The notes under the pieces were generated by a model. That model was given only the letters and a program-made list of their open reading frames with translations. It was not told where the DNA came from and searched no databases. A DNA stretch of 64,000 bases, taken from contig NZ_JAJVKV010000002.1 in the NCBI RefSeq assembly GCF_024198175.1, forward strand, positions 1 through 64,000, written 5' to 3'. A program made the position numbers and the translations under genes. Within the stretch, counting starts at the first letter, position 1. Each line of letters starts with the position of its first letter. Below, piece after piece: positions 9,568 through 18,717 of the stretch. This DNA is from Pyxidicoccus xibeiensis (GTDB taxonomy: Bacteria > Myxococcota > Myxococcia > Myxococcales > Myxococcaceae).

Positions 9568-12237
9568 ATGGCCCGACTCCGTGCCCTGGACCCGCCGCTG
9601 CGACGTGACGTCCGCCTGCTTGGCCGGCTGCTCGGCGAAGTGCTCGTCGAGCAGGAAGGACAGGTGCTGTTCGACCTGGAGGAGGAGGTGCGGCGCCTGG
9701 CGATTCAGCGCCGGCGCGGGCCCGTGGCGGGCCGGCGCGCCTCGGCGGGCGAGCTGGCGGAGGTGCTGAAGCTGCTGCCGCTGGAGCGCGCCGAGCCCGT
9801 GGTGCGCGCCTTCTCCGTCTACTTCCAGCTCGTCAACCTGGCGGAGCAGCACCACCGCATCCGCCGCGCGCGCCTCCACGCGAGCACGGCCACGGCCCGG
9901 CCCCAGCGGGGCTCGCTGGAGGCCACGATGCTGGCGCTCAAGGCGGAGGGCGTCCCGGCGGCGCGCGTGCGCGAGGCCCTGCACGCCATGCGGGTGACGC
10001 TCACCCTCACCGCGCACCCCACCCAGGCCGTGCGCCGCACGCTGCTGGAGAAGCTCTACCGCATGGCGGGCCTGCTGGAGGAGCGCGACCGGTGCGCGCT
10101 CACGCCCCGCGAGTCCGCGGAGAACCTCGCGTCCCTCCGGGAGGAAATCACCACCCTCTGGCAGACGGACGAGCTGCGCCGCGAGCGGCCCACCGTGGGC
10201 GACGAGGTGAAGAACGCCCTCTGGTACGTGGAGGAGGTGCTCGCCGAGCAGCTCTCCCAGGTCCCCGAGCTCCTCGACTGGGCCTTCGAGCGCGCCTACG
10301 GCGAGCCGCTGGGGACGGTGGGCACGCCGGTGCGCGTCCACTCCTGGGTGGGGGGGGACATGGACGGCAACCCGCTGGTGACGCCCGAGGTGTTCGCGGA
10401 CACGCTGCGCGCGCATCGCGCCCGGGGCCTGCGGCGGCTGCTCCATGACCTGGAGGGGCTGGGCGGAAGGCTCTCCCAGTCCGAGCGGCATGCTCGGCCC
10501 TCGGAGGAGCTGGCGCAGTCGCTGGAGCGCGACGCGGCGGAGCTGGCGGAGGCGGAGTCCCGAATCCGTCCGCGCACCCAGGGCGAGCCGTGGCGCCACA
10601 AGCTGCGCTTCATGGAGGAGCGGCTGCGGCGCGCGCTGGACTACGTCACGGCGCAGCGCGCCGGTGAGGCCAAGGACATGCCCGCGGGCGCCTACCGCAC
10701 GCCCGAGGTGCTGCTGGGGGACCTGGACGTGCTGGCGCGCTCGCTGGAGGAGGCCAAGGGCTCTCACGCGGGGCTGCGGCAGGTGCGCCAGGTGCGCGAG
10801 CGGGTGTGCGCGCTGGGCCTGTCGCTGGCGGAGCTGGAGGCGCGCGTGCCCGCCGAGGACGCGGTGAGCGCGGCGGCCTCGCTGGACGGAGGACCGCCGC
10901 CTTCGGAGGGGGGCACGCGGCTGCTCGCGGTGCTGGCGCGGCTGCGCGAGGCCCAGGCCGAGTCGGGTGAGCCGGCGTGCCGCACGCTCATCCTCAGCAT
11001 GGCCAGCACGGCGGAGGACGTGCTCGCGGCCTTCCGGTGCGTCCGGCACGCGGGCCTGTGGGACGCGAAGCGCGGCTGCGCCACGGTGGACGTGGTGCCC
11101 CTGTTCGAGCAGCTCGGCGCGCTGGACTCCGGGCCCGACGTGCTGCGCACCCTCTTCGCCCAGGCGGAGTACCGCCGGCACCTGGACGCGCGTGGCGTGC
11201 AGGAGGTCATGGTGGGCTACAGCGACTCCGGCAAGGAGGTGGGGCTGCTGGCGGCGGCCGCGGCGCTCTACCGCGCGCAGGTGGCGCTCACCGAGACGGC
11301 GCGCGAGGCCGGGGTGCCGCTGCGGCTGTTCCACGGGCGCGGCGAGTCCGTGGCACGCGGCGGCGGCCCGGCGCAGGAGGCCATCCTCGCGCTGCCGCCA
11401 GGCTCGGTGGCGGGCTTCTACAAGGCGACGGAGCAGGGCGAGGCGCTGGACCACAAGTACGCGCGGCCCGAGCTGGCCCGGCGCACGCTGGAGCTCATCC
11501 TGGGCGGCGTGCTGCTGCACACGCTGGACGCGCAGCCGCGCCCCGCGCCGGAGGACGAGCGCGCCTTCCGCACCGCGTTCGACACGCTGGCGGAGACGGG
11601 CCGGCGCGAGTACCGCGGGCTCGTCTGGGAGGACCCGCGCTTCCTGGAGCTGTTCACCGCGGCGACGCCGGTGGAGGAGATTGCCTCGCTGCCCATCGGC
11701 TCGCGCCCCAGCAAGCGCAAGGCGGGAGGGCTGGAGACCCTGCGCGCGATTCCGTGGGTGTTCGCCTGGACGCAGAACCGCGCCATCCTCCCGGGCTGGT
11801 ATGGCGTCGGCTCCGCGCTGGAGGCGTACTCGCGGGAGGAGGGTGGGGCGGCGCTGCTCGCGCGCATGTACCGCGAGTGGCCCTTCTTCCGCGCCGTCAT
11901 CGACAACGTCACCATGGTGCTGGCCAAGTCGGACATGGCCATCGCCGGGCGCTACGCGGCGCTGGCCCCGCGCTCCACGCGGCCGCTGTGGCGGCGTATC
12001 CAGCAGGAGCACCGCCGCACGCGCAAGCAGGTGAAGCGGCTGACGGGGGAGCTGAAGCTGCTGGACAACAACCCGCAGCTCCAGCGGAGCATCTCCCTGC
12101 GCAACCCCTACGTGGACCCGATGTCCTTCCTCCAGGTGGAGCTGCTCAAGCGCAAGCGGGAGGGACAGCCCGACGTGGACCGGCCGCTGCTGCTCACGCT
12201 CAACGGCATTGCCGCGGGCATGCGCAATACGGGCTAG
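9568..12237 (+). CDS. ppc: Phosphoenolpyruvate carboxylase
   Basis: The 889-aa enzyme carboxylates phosphoenolpyruvate with bicarbonate to give oxaloacetate and phosphate, replenishing the TCA cycle. Family landmarks are all present: the catalytic-histidine block LTLTAHPTQAVRR (about 148-160), WVGGDMDGNP, the GYSDSGKEVG block, the glycine-rich FHGRGESVARGGGP loop, the late LRNPYVDP block, and the canonical C-terminus GMRNTG. Length is normal for bacterial enzymes. The open frame extends far upstream, but the region before ATG 9568 does not resemble the family and holds the divergent promoter. A 237-aa gene starts 30 nt downstream and may be co-transcribed. Confidence 0.96.
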   Translation: MARLRALDPPLRRDVRLLGRLLGEVLVEQEGQVLFDLEEEVRRLAIQRRRGPVAGRRASAGELAEVLKLLPLERAEPVVRAFSVYFQLVNLAEQHHRIRRARLHASTATARPQRGSLEATMLALKAEGVPAARVREALHAMRVTLTLTAHPTQAVRRTLLEKLYRMAGLLEERDRCALTPRESAENLASLREEITTLWQTDELRRERPTVGDEVKNALWYVEEVLAEQLSQVPELLDWAFERAYGEPLGTVGTPVRVHSWVGGDMDGNPLVTPEVFADTLRAHRARGLRRLLHDLEGLGGRLSQSERHARPSEELAQSLERDAAELAEAESRIRPRTQGEPWRHKLRFMEERLRRALDYVTAQRAGEAKDMPAGAYRTPEVLLGDLDVLARSLEEAKGSHAGLRQVRQVRERVCALGLSLAELEARVPAEDAVSAAASLDGGPPPSEGGTRLLAVLARLREAQAESGEPACRTLILSMASTAEDVLAAFRCVRHAGLWDAKRGCATVDVVPLFEQLGALDSGPDVLRTLFAQAEYRRHLDARGVQEVMVGYSDSGKEVGLLAAAAALYRAQVALTETAREAGVPLRLFHGRGESVARGGGPAQEAILALPPGSVAGFYKATEQGEALDHKYARPELARRTLELILGGVLLHTLDAQPRPAPEDERAFRTAFDTLAETGRREYRGLVWEDPRFLELFTAATPVEEIASLPIGSRPSKRKAGGLETLRAIPWVFAWTQNRAILPGWYGVGSALEAYSREEGGAALLARMYREWPFFRAVIDNVTMVLAKSDMAIAGRYAALAPRSTRPLWRRIQQEHRRTRKQVKRLTGELKLLDNNPQLQRSISLRNPYVDPMSFLQVELLKRKREGQPDVDRPLLLTLNGIAAGMRNTG

Positions 12238-12267
12238 GGTGCCCCAGCACGGCCACGAGGAGCAGGG

Positions 12268-12981
12268 ATGCCCAAAGACACGTTCAGCGTCGTGGAGGTC
12301 AACCCCAAGCACGGCTTCGCGCGCCTGCGCCTGGAGGGCGCAGAGGGCCTGCTCCACGCGCCGCTGTACCCGGAGGAGGAGTCCTCGCAGCCGCCGCTGC
12401 AGCTGAAGGAGGGCGACCGCGTCACGGGCCAGCGGCGCGGCCAGTCCGTCACCGGGGTGGAGTGGGTGTCCCGGGTGGAGCCGCCGTGGGAGCTGGTGGA
12501 GCGGATGGGAGAGCTGCTCGCGAAGCTGGAGAAGTGGGAGCTGCGCATCCCCGCCACCGCGTTCGACCTGGCCGAGCACCACTGGCGGCAGAGCCGGGCG
12601 GACCCGCTGCACCTGGAGCTGCTCTCGCAGCTGCCCACCTTCTTCGACTGGGAGCTGTCCCACCCGTACGAGGACGCCTCGCTGCTGGAGCGACTGGAGG
12701 CGGCGATGCAGCCCTACCTCCCGGGCTTCCAGGTGCAGCCTCTCAAGGGACGCTCCGCCTTCCTCCTGCAGCCGGGCGGCGTGGAAGTCGCGGCGGGCGA
12801 GGGCACCCGGGAGGCCCCGGGGACCACCTTCGCGCCGCTGCTGATGAAGGTGGACTCGCTGCTGGAGGGCGCGGGCGCGCCGGTGCGGTGGGTGCCCACC
12901 GAGGAGGACTGGATTCTCGCGCCGCCCGGGCTCGCCGACCTGCTCGTGCTCCACGGCGTGCTGGGGCCGCGCCCGGCCTGA
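12268..12981 (+). CDS. Conserved hypothetical protein with possible N-terminal OB-fold
   Basis: A 237-aa soluble protein. The first 70 residues (FSVVEVNPKHGFARLRLEGAE, then LKEGDRVTGQRRG) look like a small beta barrel of the cold-shock/S1 type, so nucleic-acid binding is possible. The remaining part is acidic and rich in Leu and Pro, with a WELVERMGELLAKLEKWELR helix. I do not recognise a named family. It lies 30 nt after ppc on the same strand and converges, 13 nt apart, on the GDSL lipoprotein gene. Confidence 0.6.
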   Translation: MPKDTFSVVEVNPKHGFARLRLEGAEGLLHAPLYPEEESSQPPLQLKEGDRVTGQRRGQSVTGVEWVSRVEPPWELVERMGELLAKLEKWELRIPATAFDLAEHHWRQSRADPLHLELLSQLPTFFDWELSHPYEDASLLERLEAAMQPYLPGFQVQPLKGRSAFLLQPGGVEVAAGEGTREAPGTTFAPLLMKVDSLLEGAGAPVRWVPTEEDWILAPPGLADLLVLHGVLGPRPA

Positions 12982-12994
12982 CGGCGGGGTGGGG

Positions 12995-14275
12995 CTACAG
13001 TCCGCCGCGCTCGCGCAGGACTCGCGACACCTCATCAGCCATCAGCCGGTGGCCCTCGGCGGTGGGGTGGATGCCGTCCGCCTCAAGCCCGTCGATGAAG
13101 AGGTGCACGTTGCCCGGCTGGCGCAGCACCGCCTCCAGGTCGATGACCTCCGTGCCGCTGCCGCCCTTGCGCAGCCAGTCGTTGAAGGCGAGCCGCTGCA
13201 CCTTCACCACCGCGTAGGGGCTGTGGTTGGACTTCTCCTTGGGCAGCAGCGTGCTCACCCACACCTTGCAGAAGGGCGTCAGCCGCTCGACCATCCGCAG
13301 CAGTCGCGCCTGGAGCTGTGCCAGCGAATCCTCCTCGCCCAGGTCATTGGTGCCCAGCAGGACGAGGCAGTCGGTGATGCCCTGCAGCGCGAGCACCTCG
13401 CTGTCGAGCATCTCCAGCGCGTCGTAGTAGCCCTGGCCGCTGACGCCCGCGTTCACCACCGGCACGCCGAGCTGCGCCTCCACCAGCGCGGGCCACGCGT
13501 TCCGCGTGTCGTTCTTCATGTCCATGTAGCCCTCGGTGATGCTGTCGCCGAGCGCCACGAAGGCCCGCCCCGTGGGGCCCTCCACGTCCACCGTGGCCAC
13601 GCCAATCGCGCGCTCGAAGGGCTGGCCTCCGATGGCGCCGGGCACCGCCGCATGGGTTCCGCTGCGCGAGTAGCTGCCCGGGAAGGCGTCGATGGCGCTC
13701 GCCGCCAGGGCGCCGCGCACCTCGAAGCTGATGGCCAGGTCGTCGCGGAAGGACACCGGGAAGTCCACCGGGTCCGACGTCACCAGGGCCCGCGCCTGCG
13801 CGGAGAAGCCCGGCTTGCCGTCGAACGTGAGGGACACCGGCATGGACGCCAGCGCGCCGTCGGTGCCGGCCTTCGCCACCGTGGCCCGCTGGAGCGTCAG
13901 GCTCCCGTCGCCCGCGCGGAACGTCACGCGGATGCGCCCGCCTTCACGCGCCACCGGCACGCGCATGCGGAACGTCACCACGCTCCCCACGCCGTGGGAC
14001 CAGCGCAGCGCCTGGTGGAAGCCGGGCTGGAACGACGCATCCGGCGGTGACTCCGGTGGCGGCGGTGTGGCCCGCACCGTTCCGTCATCGTTCAGCACCA
14101 GCGCTGGGGCGACTTCGATGGGCGCCGCCGGCGCATCGCTCTCCACTGACGAGGGCGCGCTCGTGTCTTCGGGCAGCGCCTCCGGCGGAAGCTCTCCGGT
14201 GGTGCTGTCCGCACACGCCACCAGCAAGCCCCCCGTGCACACCACGACTCCGAGCCACGCCCGCCACCCTCTCAT
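12995..14275 (-). CDS. SGNH/GDSL-family hydrolase, lipoprotein
   Basis: A 426-aa lipoprotein with a hydrophobic signal segment and the lipobox LLVAC (Cys at about 21), followed by a Pro/Glu/Ser linker. The C-terminal half is an SGNH hydrolase: block I ALGDSITEGY with the nucleophilic Ser, block III LLGTNDLG, and block V DGIHPTAEGH with the catalytic Asp and His. These enzymes hydrolyse esters, often on lipids or acylated polysaccharides. The N-terminal half is probably a beta-sandwich accessory domain. A strong GGGAGG ribosome-binding site precedes the ATG. It likely acts on the envelope or outside the cell; the substrate is unknown. Confidence 0.9.
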   Translation of the reverse strand: MRGWRAWLGVVVCTGGLLVACADSTTGELPPEALPEDTSAPSSVESDAPAAPIEVAPALVLNDDGTVRATPPPPESPPDASFQPGFHQALRWSHGVGSVVTFRMRVPVAREGGRIRVTFRAGDGSLTLQRATVAKAGTDGALASMPVSLTFDGKPGFSAQARALVTSDPVDFPVSFRDDLAISFEVRGALAASAIDAFPGSYSRSGTHAAVPGAIGGQPFERAIGVATVDVEGPTGRAFVALGDSITEGYMDMKNDTRNAWPALVEAQLGVPVVNAGVSGQGYYDALEMLDSEVLALQGITDCLVLLGTNDLGEEDSLAQLQARLLRMVERLTPFCKVWVSTLLPKEKSNHSPYAVVKVQRLAFNDWLRKGGSGTEVIDLEAVLRQPGNVHLFIDGLEADGIHPTAEGHRLMADEVSRVLRERGGL

Positions 14276-14335
14276 CCGTGCACCCTCCCGGCGCTAGAGG
14301 ATGCTCACAGCCGGGCTTCGTGACAGGCCGATAAC

Positions 14336-14354
14336 AGGGGGGAAGTGCCCCCCT
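14336..14354 (-). terminator. Hairpin, possible terminator
   Basis: AGGGGGG / CCCCCCT, a 7-bp stem with a 5-nt loop, lies about 93 nt after the stop of the minus-strand Cys-rich lipoprotein gene and 61 nt before the start of the GDSL gene. It lacks a convincing T-run. Confidence 0.35.
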
Positions 14355-14446
14355 TCGCGATGCCTGCCCCCTCGCCTGGTAAGACGGGAGAGGTGCCAGA
14401 CGCGCATGGGTGTGGCACCGGGTTCCCAGGGTGGGCAGTCCAGCTG

Positions 14447-15334
14447 TCACGGGACGCAGGCGCCCACACCGGGATTGTCACCCAGTGGACTGCACCTGCC
14501 GGTGGCGCACGCGGGCGTCCCCGAGGGCCTGCACAGCGCGCGGCACGTGAGCCCGCTGCCCGGGTTCACACACGCGCTCCCCTCCGCGCACTGGTTGCTG
14601 AACTCGCAGGACTCGCCCTCGCCGCGCGTGCCGATGCCCGCGCACACCGGGCCGGACGTGGACGGGTAGCAGCCGAGCGGTGACGTGCAGCCCTCGCCGA
14701 AGGGGTCGCACCGCGCCGACGGCGGGCCGCACACCAGCGGCAGCTCCGTCGTGCCCTCCAGCCGCAGCACCGTGTTGCACTCACCGGCCTCTCCGCACTC
14801 GGGCGAGGCATGGCACAGCCGGCGGCAGGCGAAGCTGCGGCCCCCGCCGCTCCCAGGCTCGTCCTTGCAGTACAGGCCCTGCTGGCACGTGTCGTAGGAG
14901 ACGCCGCCGTCCGTGGGCGCCAGCGTGCATGGGGCGCCCTCCGCCACCGTCCCGGCCGGCACGCACGCGCGACGCCGCTCGCTGCCCTGGAGCACGTACG
15001 TGCACCGCTGGCCCTCACCGCAGTCCTGGCGGACGACGTCGCACCCGGCCGCGAAGCACCGGCTCCCCGTGCCTCCCCCCGGAAGGTCCGCGAAGTGGCA
15101 GCTCTGGCCCGCCGCGCAGCCCTCCTGCCGGGCCACGTTGCACGCGAAGTCCGAAGCCTGCCCCCCATCCCGCGGCCCGCCGTCCCGCCCGTTGCCTCCA
15201 CCATCCCCCGGGTCAACCGGCACCCCAGCATCCTGCTGTGGGGTTGGCCCCGGCCCGTTGTCGTCGTCATCACATCCCGCCGCCCAGAGGGCCAGGGCCA
15301 GGGTTCCAGTCAACACCACCAGGCGCGCACGCAT
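14447..15334 (-). CDS. Cysteine-rich lipoprotein
   Basis: A 295-aa protein starting MRARLVVL, with a signal segment and the lipobox WAAGC (Cys at about 20). A low-complexity D/G/P linker follows (DDDDNGPGPTPQQDAG). The mature domain has about two dozen evenly spaced cysteines in EGF/DKK-like patterns such as GQSCHFADL, GQRCTYVL and GESCEFSNQCAEG. This design is common among myxobacterial surface lipoproteins, whose function is unknown. GGGAG sits 7 nt before the chosen ATG. The frame stays open further upstream, but that part has no signal peptide and covers the promoter of the divergent PilZ gene. Confidence 0.8.
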   Translation of the reverse strand: MRARLVVLTGTLALALWAAGCDDDDNGPGPTPQQDAGVPVDPGDGGGNGRDGGPRDGGQASDFACNVARQEGCAAGQSCHFADLPGGGTGSRCFAAGCDVVRQDCGEGQRCTYVLQGSERRRACVPAGTVAEGAPCTLAPTDGGVSYDTCQQGLYCKDEPGSGGGRSFACRRLCHASPECGEAGECNTVLRLEGTTELPLVCGPPSARCDPFGEGCTSPLGCYPSTSGPVCAGIGTRGEGESCEFSNQCAEGSACVNPGSGLTCRALCRPSGTPACATGRCSPLGDNPGVGACVP

Positions 15335-15532
15335 CCCGAAGCTCCCGATTCGAAGTACCCAGGGACTTAGCTGACGGAATCCGATACAGGGGGCCCCCTT
15401 GAATCGGGGCTGGAAAGCAGCGGACACTTGGCCGACACCCGATTCCCCGGGGTTGGCCCGGCGCGTCACCTCGGGGGGACCTGGGTGGACAGTCAGCAGT
15501 GTCGCCAGGAGCGTCGAACGTGGGGGTAGCGG

Positions 15533-15904
15533 GTGCGCATGACAACCAAGGCGGCGGATGACATGGCAGGTGGGGACCTGAGCGCATTCGCGAACCGGCG
15601 AACGGACGAGCGCGTTACCGCCCGTTTCGAGGTTCGCTTCGAGCAGACGCAGGACGCGGCGCGAGCGCTGCGTGCGTACTCCATCAACATCTCCGCGGGC
15701 GGGCTGTGCCTGCGCACGCGGAAGGCCTACGACGTGGGCTCGCAGGTGCGCCTGTCCATGGTCATCGAGGGCGAGGAGTTCCACCTCGCCGGCATCGTGG
15801 CCTGGGTGCGCGACGAGGCGGAGGCCATCGGCGTGCGCTTCACGGACATGAACGACGAGGACCGCGCCCGGCTCCAGCGCGTGGTGGACAGCTTCAAGCG
15901 GTGA
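15533..15904 (+). CDS. PilZ-domain protein
   Basis: A 123-aa single-domain protein. It has the two c-di-GMP-binding signatures of PilZ: an arginine-rich motif NRRTDERV (about 21-28) and the N-x-S-x-x-G motif NISAGG (about 52-57), followed by a beta barrel (VGSQVRLSMVIEGEEFHLAG, VAWVRDEAEAIGVRF). It probably senses c-di-GMP and controls motility, polysaccharide or gene expression through a partner. GTG 15533 and ATG 15539 are alternative starts; a G-rich stretch lies just upstream of both. It is divergent from the Cys-rich lipoprotein gene and convergent with the GNAT gene. Confidence 0.88.
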   Translation: MRMTTKAADDMAGGDLSAFANRRTDERVTARFEVRFEQTQDAARALRAYSINISAGGLCLRTRKAYDVGSQVRLSMVIEGEEFHLAGIVAWVRDEAEAIGVRFTDMNDEDRARLQRVVDSFKR

Positions 15905-15926
15905 GCAGCGCTGGACGGGGCGGCCG

Positions 15927-16427
15927 CTACTTCGCGCCGCCCTCCGTCTCCAGGTGGCGGAACACGCCCGAGTCAATCTCGGAGAAGCCGCAGGCGGCAT
16001 AGAAGCTGCGCGTCTCCGGGGTGCTGGCCATGGGCGAGACGAGCTGGAGCTGCTTCGCGCTCAGCACCTTGCAGCGCTCCAGAATCTGCCGGATGAGCGC
16101 CCGGCCCACGCCGCGCCGCCGCCAGGACTCCGTCACCACCAGCTCGTCGATGGTGGCCACGCGCCCGCGCAGCCGCAGTTGCGGCCGGTGGGAGAAGGAC
16201 ACCATGCCCACGGGCCGGTCCTGCGGGTCCCCCGCTACGAAGATTTCAATCTCCGGATGGCTGACGACCCAGTGGACCGTCTGCTGGTCGGTGCCCTGGG
16301 GATAGCCGAGCTCTCGCAGGAGCAACGCCATGGCCTCGGCGTCACCCCGGCGGGCGCGGCGGATGCGGAAGGCGGGAGCTTCGGCGCCTGAGACGGCGCT
16401 GACGGTGCGGACGATTGGCTGGGACAA
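15927..16427 (-). CDS. GNAT-family N-acetyltransferase
   Basis: A 166-aa protein with a complete GNAT fold. It starts with FRIRRARRGDAEAMALLLRELGY, continues with a central strand block (VGMVSFSHRP, ATIDELVV), and has the acetyl-CoA loop SWRRRGVGRALI (about 108-119). The C-terminal FYAACGFSEI segment is typical of RimI-like enzymes. Start is TTG at 16427; TAGACT, a good -10 box, ends 10 nt before it. Substrate unknown. Transcription appears independent of the E1 genes, because two hairpins separate them. Confidence 0.85.
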   Translation of the reverse strand: MSQPIVRTVSAVSGAEAPAFRIRRARRGDAEAMALLLRELGYPQGTDQQTVHWVVSHPEIEIFVAGDPQDRPVGMVSFSHRPQLRLRGRVATIDELVVTESWRRRGVGRALIRQILERCKVLSAKQLQLVSPMASTPETRSFYAACGFSEIDSGVFRHLETEGGAK

Positions 16428-16437
16428 GGCAGTTTGG

Positions 16438-16467
16438 AGTCTAACGAAAGGGCCGCCGTCCCTCCAA
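16438..16467 (-). promoter_or_regulatory. Promoter for the GNAT gene
   Basis: On the minus strand TTGGAG (16467-16462) and TAGACT (16443-16438) are 18 nt apart, a good match to -35 and -10 elements. The -10 box ends 10 nt from the TTG start, giving a nearly leaderless mRNA. The -35 overlaps the terminator hairpin of the upstream operon. Confidence 0.45.
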
Positions 16468-16482
16468 AGAGGAACGACGGCC
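16451..16482 (-). terminator. Terminator of the E1 alpha/beta operon
   Basis: A 14-position stem with two A-C mismatches closes on the loop CAAA. On the minus strand it is followed by CCTTTCGTT. A second hairpin (about 16481-16510, GGTTACCCC / GGGGTGACT) lies between it and the E1 beta stop codon at 16523. Confidence 0.55.
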
Positions 16483-16522
16483 GGTTACCCCCCGCAAACC
16501 GGGGTGACTGTGGGTGTGGCGC

Positions 16523-17581
16523 TTACGGCTGCTCGCCAGCAAGCGAGCGGATGGCGTGGGTGATGTCGCCCTGCTGGGGCACGGAGGCCATCTCCAGGCT
16601 GTCCGCCAGGCCGATGCCAGGGAGGAACTTGCCTGCCAGCAGCCGCGGCGGCGCCAGCAGCGAGTAGAAGAGCTCCTCCACGGTGCGGCGCACCAGGTGC
16701 TCGCCGAAGTTGGTCACCTCGGTGTCCTCGTTGACGTAGAGGACGCGGCCCGTCTTCTGGACGGACTCCTTGATGAGCTCCCAGTCGTAGGGCCACAGCG
16801 AGCGCAGGTCGATGACCTCCGCGCTGATGCCCTCGTCGGCCAGGGTCGCGGCGGCCTTGGCGCACAGGGGCAGGGTGCGGCCGTAGCTGACGACCGTCAC
16901 CTGCGAGCCCTCGCGCACCTTCTTGCCCTTGCCGAAGGGCACCGCGTAGGCCTCCAGCTCCGGCCACTGCGGCTTCCAGTTGGTGCGCAGCTCGCCCAGC
17001 GGCGCGTCGATCATCTTCGACAGCACCTTGTCGTCGTCCGGCTCGCCGGGGATGCGCTCCTCGCCCTTCACGCGCAACAGCGCCTTGGGCTCCAGGAACA
17101 TGACCGGGTTCTGGTCCTTGCAGGCGGAGATGAGCAGCCCGTACGCGTCCAGCGGCGTGGAGGGCATGACCACCTTCCAGCCGGGGATGTGGGTCATCGT
17201 CGCGTCGAACGAGTGCGAGTGGTAGATGGACCCGCGGATGCCGCTGCCCACCGGCGTGCGCACCACCATGGGCAGGTTCCAGTCCCCGTTGGTGGACCAG
17301 CAGGTGTTGCCCGCCAGCTTGAGCAGGTCGATGGTGTTGTAGACGTAGTCGCAGAACTGGATTTCCGCGACGGGACGGCCGCCGCCCATGGCGATGCCCA
17401 TGGCCGCGCCGATGATGCCGCGCTCGTCGAGCGGGGAGTTCCACGTCGTCTTCAGGCCCTGGGTGCAGGTGAACACGCCGCCCAGCGGCATGCCCACGTC
17501 CTCGCCGAAGATGTCCGTCACACCGAGGTTCTCCTCGGCGTAGTGCAGGGCCATGCGGATGGCCTGTGCCATGTTGGCCAT
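16523..17581 (-). CDS. 2-oxoacid dehydrogenase E1 component, beta subunit
   Basis: A 352-aa transketolase-like beta subunit. Landmarks are IFGEDVGMPLGGVF near residue 24, the PLDERGIIGAAMGIAMGGGRPVAE block, and the C-terminal transketolase domain (VTVVSYGRTLPLCAKAAATL, then VIDLRSLWPYDWELI). With the alpha subunit it decarboxylates a 2-oxoacid using thiamine diphosphate and passes the acyl group to a lipoyl E2. The substrate could be pyruvate or branched-chain 2-oxoacids; in myxobacteria the latter feed iso-fatty acid synthesis. It starts 3 nt after the alpha-subunit stop, so the pair is one operon. No E2 or E3 gene is adjacent. Confidence 0.93.
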   Translation of the reverse strand: MANMAQAIRMALHYAEENLGVTDIFGEDVGMPLGGVFTCTQGLKTTWNSPLDERGIIGAAMGIAMGGGRPVAEIQFCDYVYNTIDLLKLAGNTCWSTNGDWNLPMVVRTPVGSGIRGSIYHSHSFDATMTHIPGWKVVMPSTPLDAYGLLISACKDQNPVMFLEPKALLRVKGEERIPGEPDDDKVLSKMIDAPLGELRTNWKPQWPELEAYAVPFGKGKKVREGSQVTVVSYGRTLPLCAKAAATLADEGISAEVIDLRSLWPYDWELIKESVQKTGRVLYVNEDTEVTNFGEHLVRRTVEELFYSLLAPPRLLAGKFLPGIGLADSLEMASVPQQGDITHAIRSLAGEQP

Positions 17582-17584
17582 GGG

Positions 17585-18592
17585 TTACTTGTCCTCCGCG
17601 TAGATGTGCTTCCAGATGGAGTCGGGCTCGGGCTGGGGCTCGTCGCGCACCTGACGGGCGGCGGCGGCCAGCTCCTCGGTGTACTTGTTGCGCAGGTCGT
17701 CCATCTGCTGCCGCGTCATGAAGCCTTCCTGCTCCAGGCGCGCCTCGAACTGCTTGAGGCAGTCCACCTCGTCGCCCACGAAGTTGGCGCCGGAGGCGGA
17801 GGAGTGGCCGTAGAGGCGGGAGACCAGGGCCTCGATGAAGTACGGCTTGCGCTCCTTGCGCACGTACTCCATGGCGGCCTGGATCTCCTGGTAGGCCTCG
17901 ACGGGGTCATTCCCGTTGATGGTCTTCGCCGGGATGTTGAAGGCCTTGGCGCGGTCGCTGATGCGCGTCTCGCCGTGCTGGCCCTCGCCGGAGGTGGAGA
18001 TGCCCCACTTGTTGTTGGTGACGATGATGAGGATGGGCAGCGGGTTGGCGGGCCGCGAGCTCCACACCAGGCACGAGGCGAAATCGCCCTCGGCCGTGCC
18101 GGCGTCGCCACCGGTGACGATGGTGATGCCGTCACCGCCGACGCGCTTCTGCATCATGGCGGTGCCCGGGGCGACGGCGTACTGCACCTCGATGGGCGAG
18201 GACACAGGCGCCACGTTGTACTTCTTCAGCGAGAAGTGGCCCGCGAAGTTGCGGCCGCCGGAGTACGGGTCCGTGGCCGTGTTCTTCATCTGCCGCAGCG
18301 CGCCGATGGGCTCCTCACCCAGGGCCATGAGCGTGCCGGACTGGCGGTAGTGGGCGTGCAGGTAGTCGTACTCGGGGCCCTGGCCCTTCTTCATCAGCAT
18401 GCCCAGGGGGACGTTGAACGCCTCCTCGCCGGGGCCGCCAATCCAGAAGTACCCGTGGCCCTGCTTGTACATCTGGATGAGGCGCTCCTCGAGGGCGCGC
18501 GTTTTGACCATGAGGTCGTGAATGCGGAGCAGCAGCTCCTTGTCGAGCTGTAGCGGCGCGGACGCTTCTTTGATGAGACGAGGTCTAGACAC
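17585..18592 (-). CDS. 2-oxoacid dehydrogenase E1 component, alpha subunit
   Basis: A 335-aa alpha subunit with the thiamine-diphosphate/Mg motif GGDAGTAEGDFASCL ... TNNKWGIS (about 153-192), and the RLYGHSSASGA phosphorylation-loop region seen in E1 alpha proteins. It also has the ELLLRIHDLMVKTRALEERL N-terminal helix. It forms the heterotetrameric E1 with the downstream beta subunit. Start is GTG at 18592 with a GAGGAAG ribosome-binding site. A promoter-like TTGAGT/TATAGG pair lies upstream. Pyruvate versus branched-chain specificity cannot be decided from the sequence alone. Confidence 0.93.
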   Translation of the reverse strand: MSRPRLIKEASAPLQLDKELLLRIHDLMVKTRALEERLIQMYKQGHGYFWIGGPGEEAFNVPLGMLMKKGQGPEYDYLHAHYRQSGTLMALGEEPIGALRQMKNTATDPYSGGRNFAGHFSLKKYNVAPVSSPIEVQYAVAPGTAMMQKRVGGDGITIVTGGDAGTAEGDFASCLVWSSRPANPLPILIIVTNNKWGISTSGEGQHGETRISDRAKAFNIPAKTINGNDPVEAYQEIQAAMEYVRKERKPYFIEALVSRLYGHSSASGANFVGDEVDCLKQFEARLEQEGFMTRQQMDDLRNKYTEELAAAARQVRDEPQPEPDSIWKHIYAEDK

Positions 18593-18623
18593 GCGCGGGC
18601 TTCCTCTGGCTGGAGGGGATGCC

Positions 18624-18654
18624 CCTATAACCCGGATGCGCCCCCTCCACTCAA
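18624..18654 (-). promoter_or_regulatory. Promoter for the E1 operon
   Basis: On the minus strand TTGAGT (18654-18649) and TATAGG (18629-18624) are 19 nt apart. They lie about 32 nt upstream of the GTG start of the alpha subunit. The palindromic 9-mer CCTGTCAGG lies upstream at 18679-18687. Confidence 0.4.
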
Positions 18655-18717
18655 GGCTGCTGATGGCCCTCCTGCCGGCCTGTCAGGCGGAAGCCACCTT
18701 CTGGCGCGGCGCGGCAA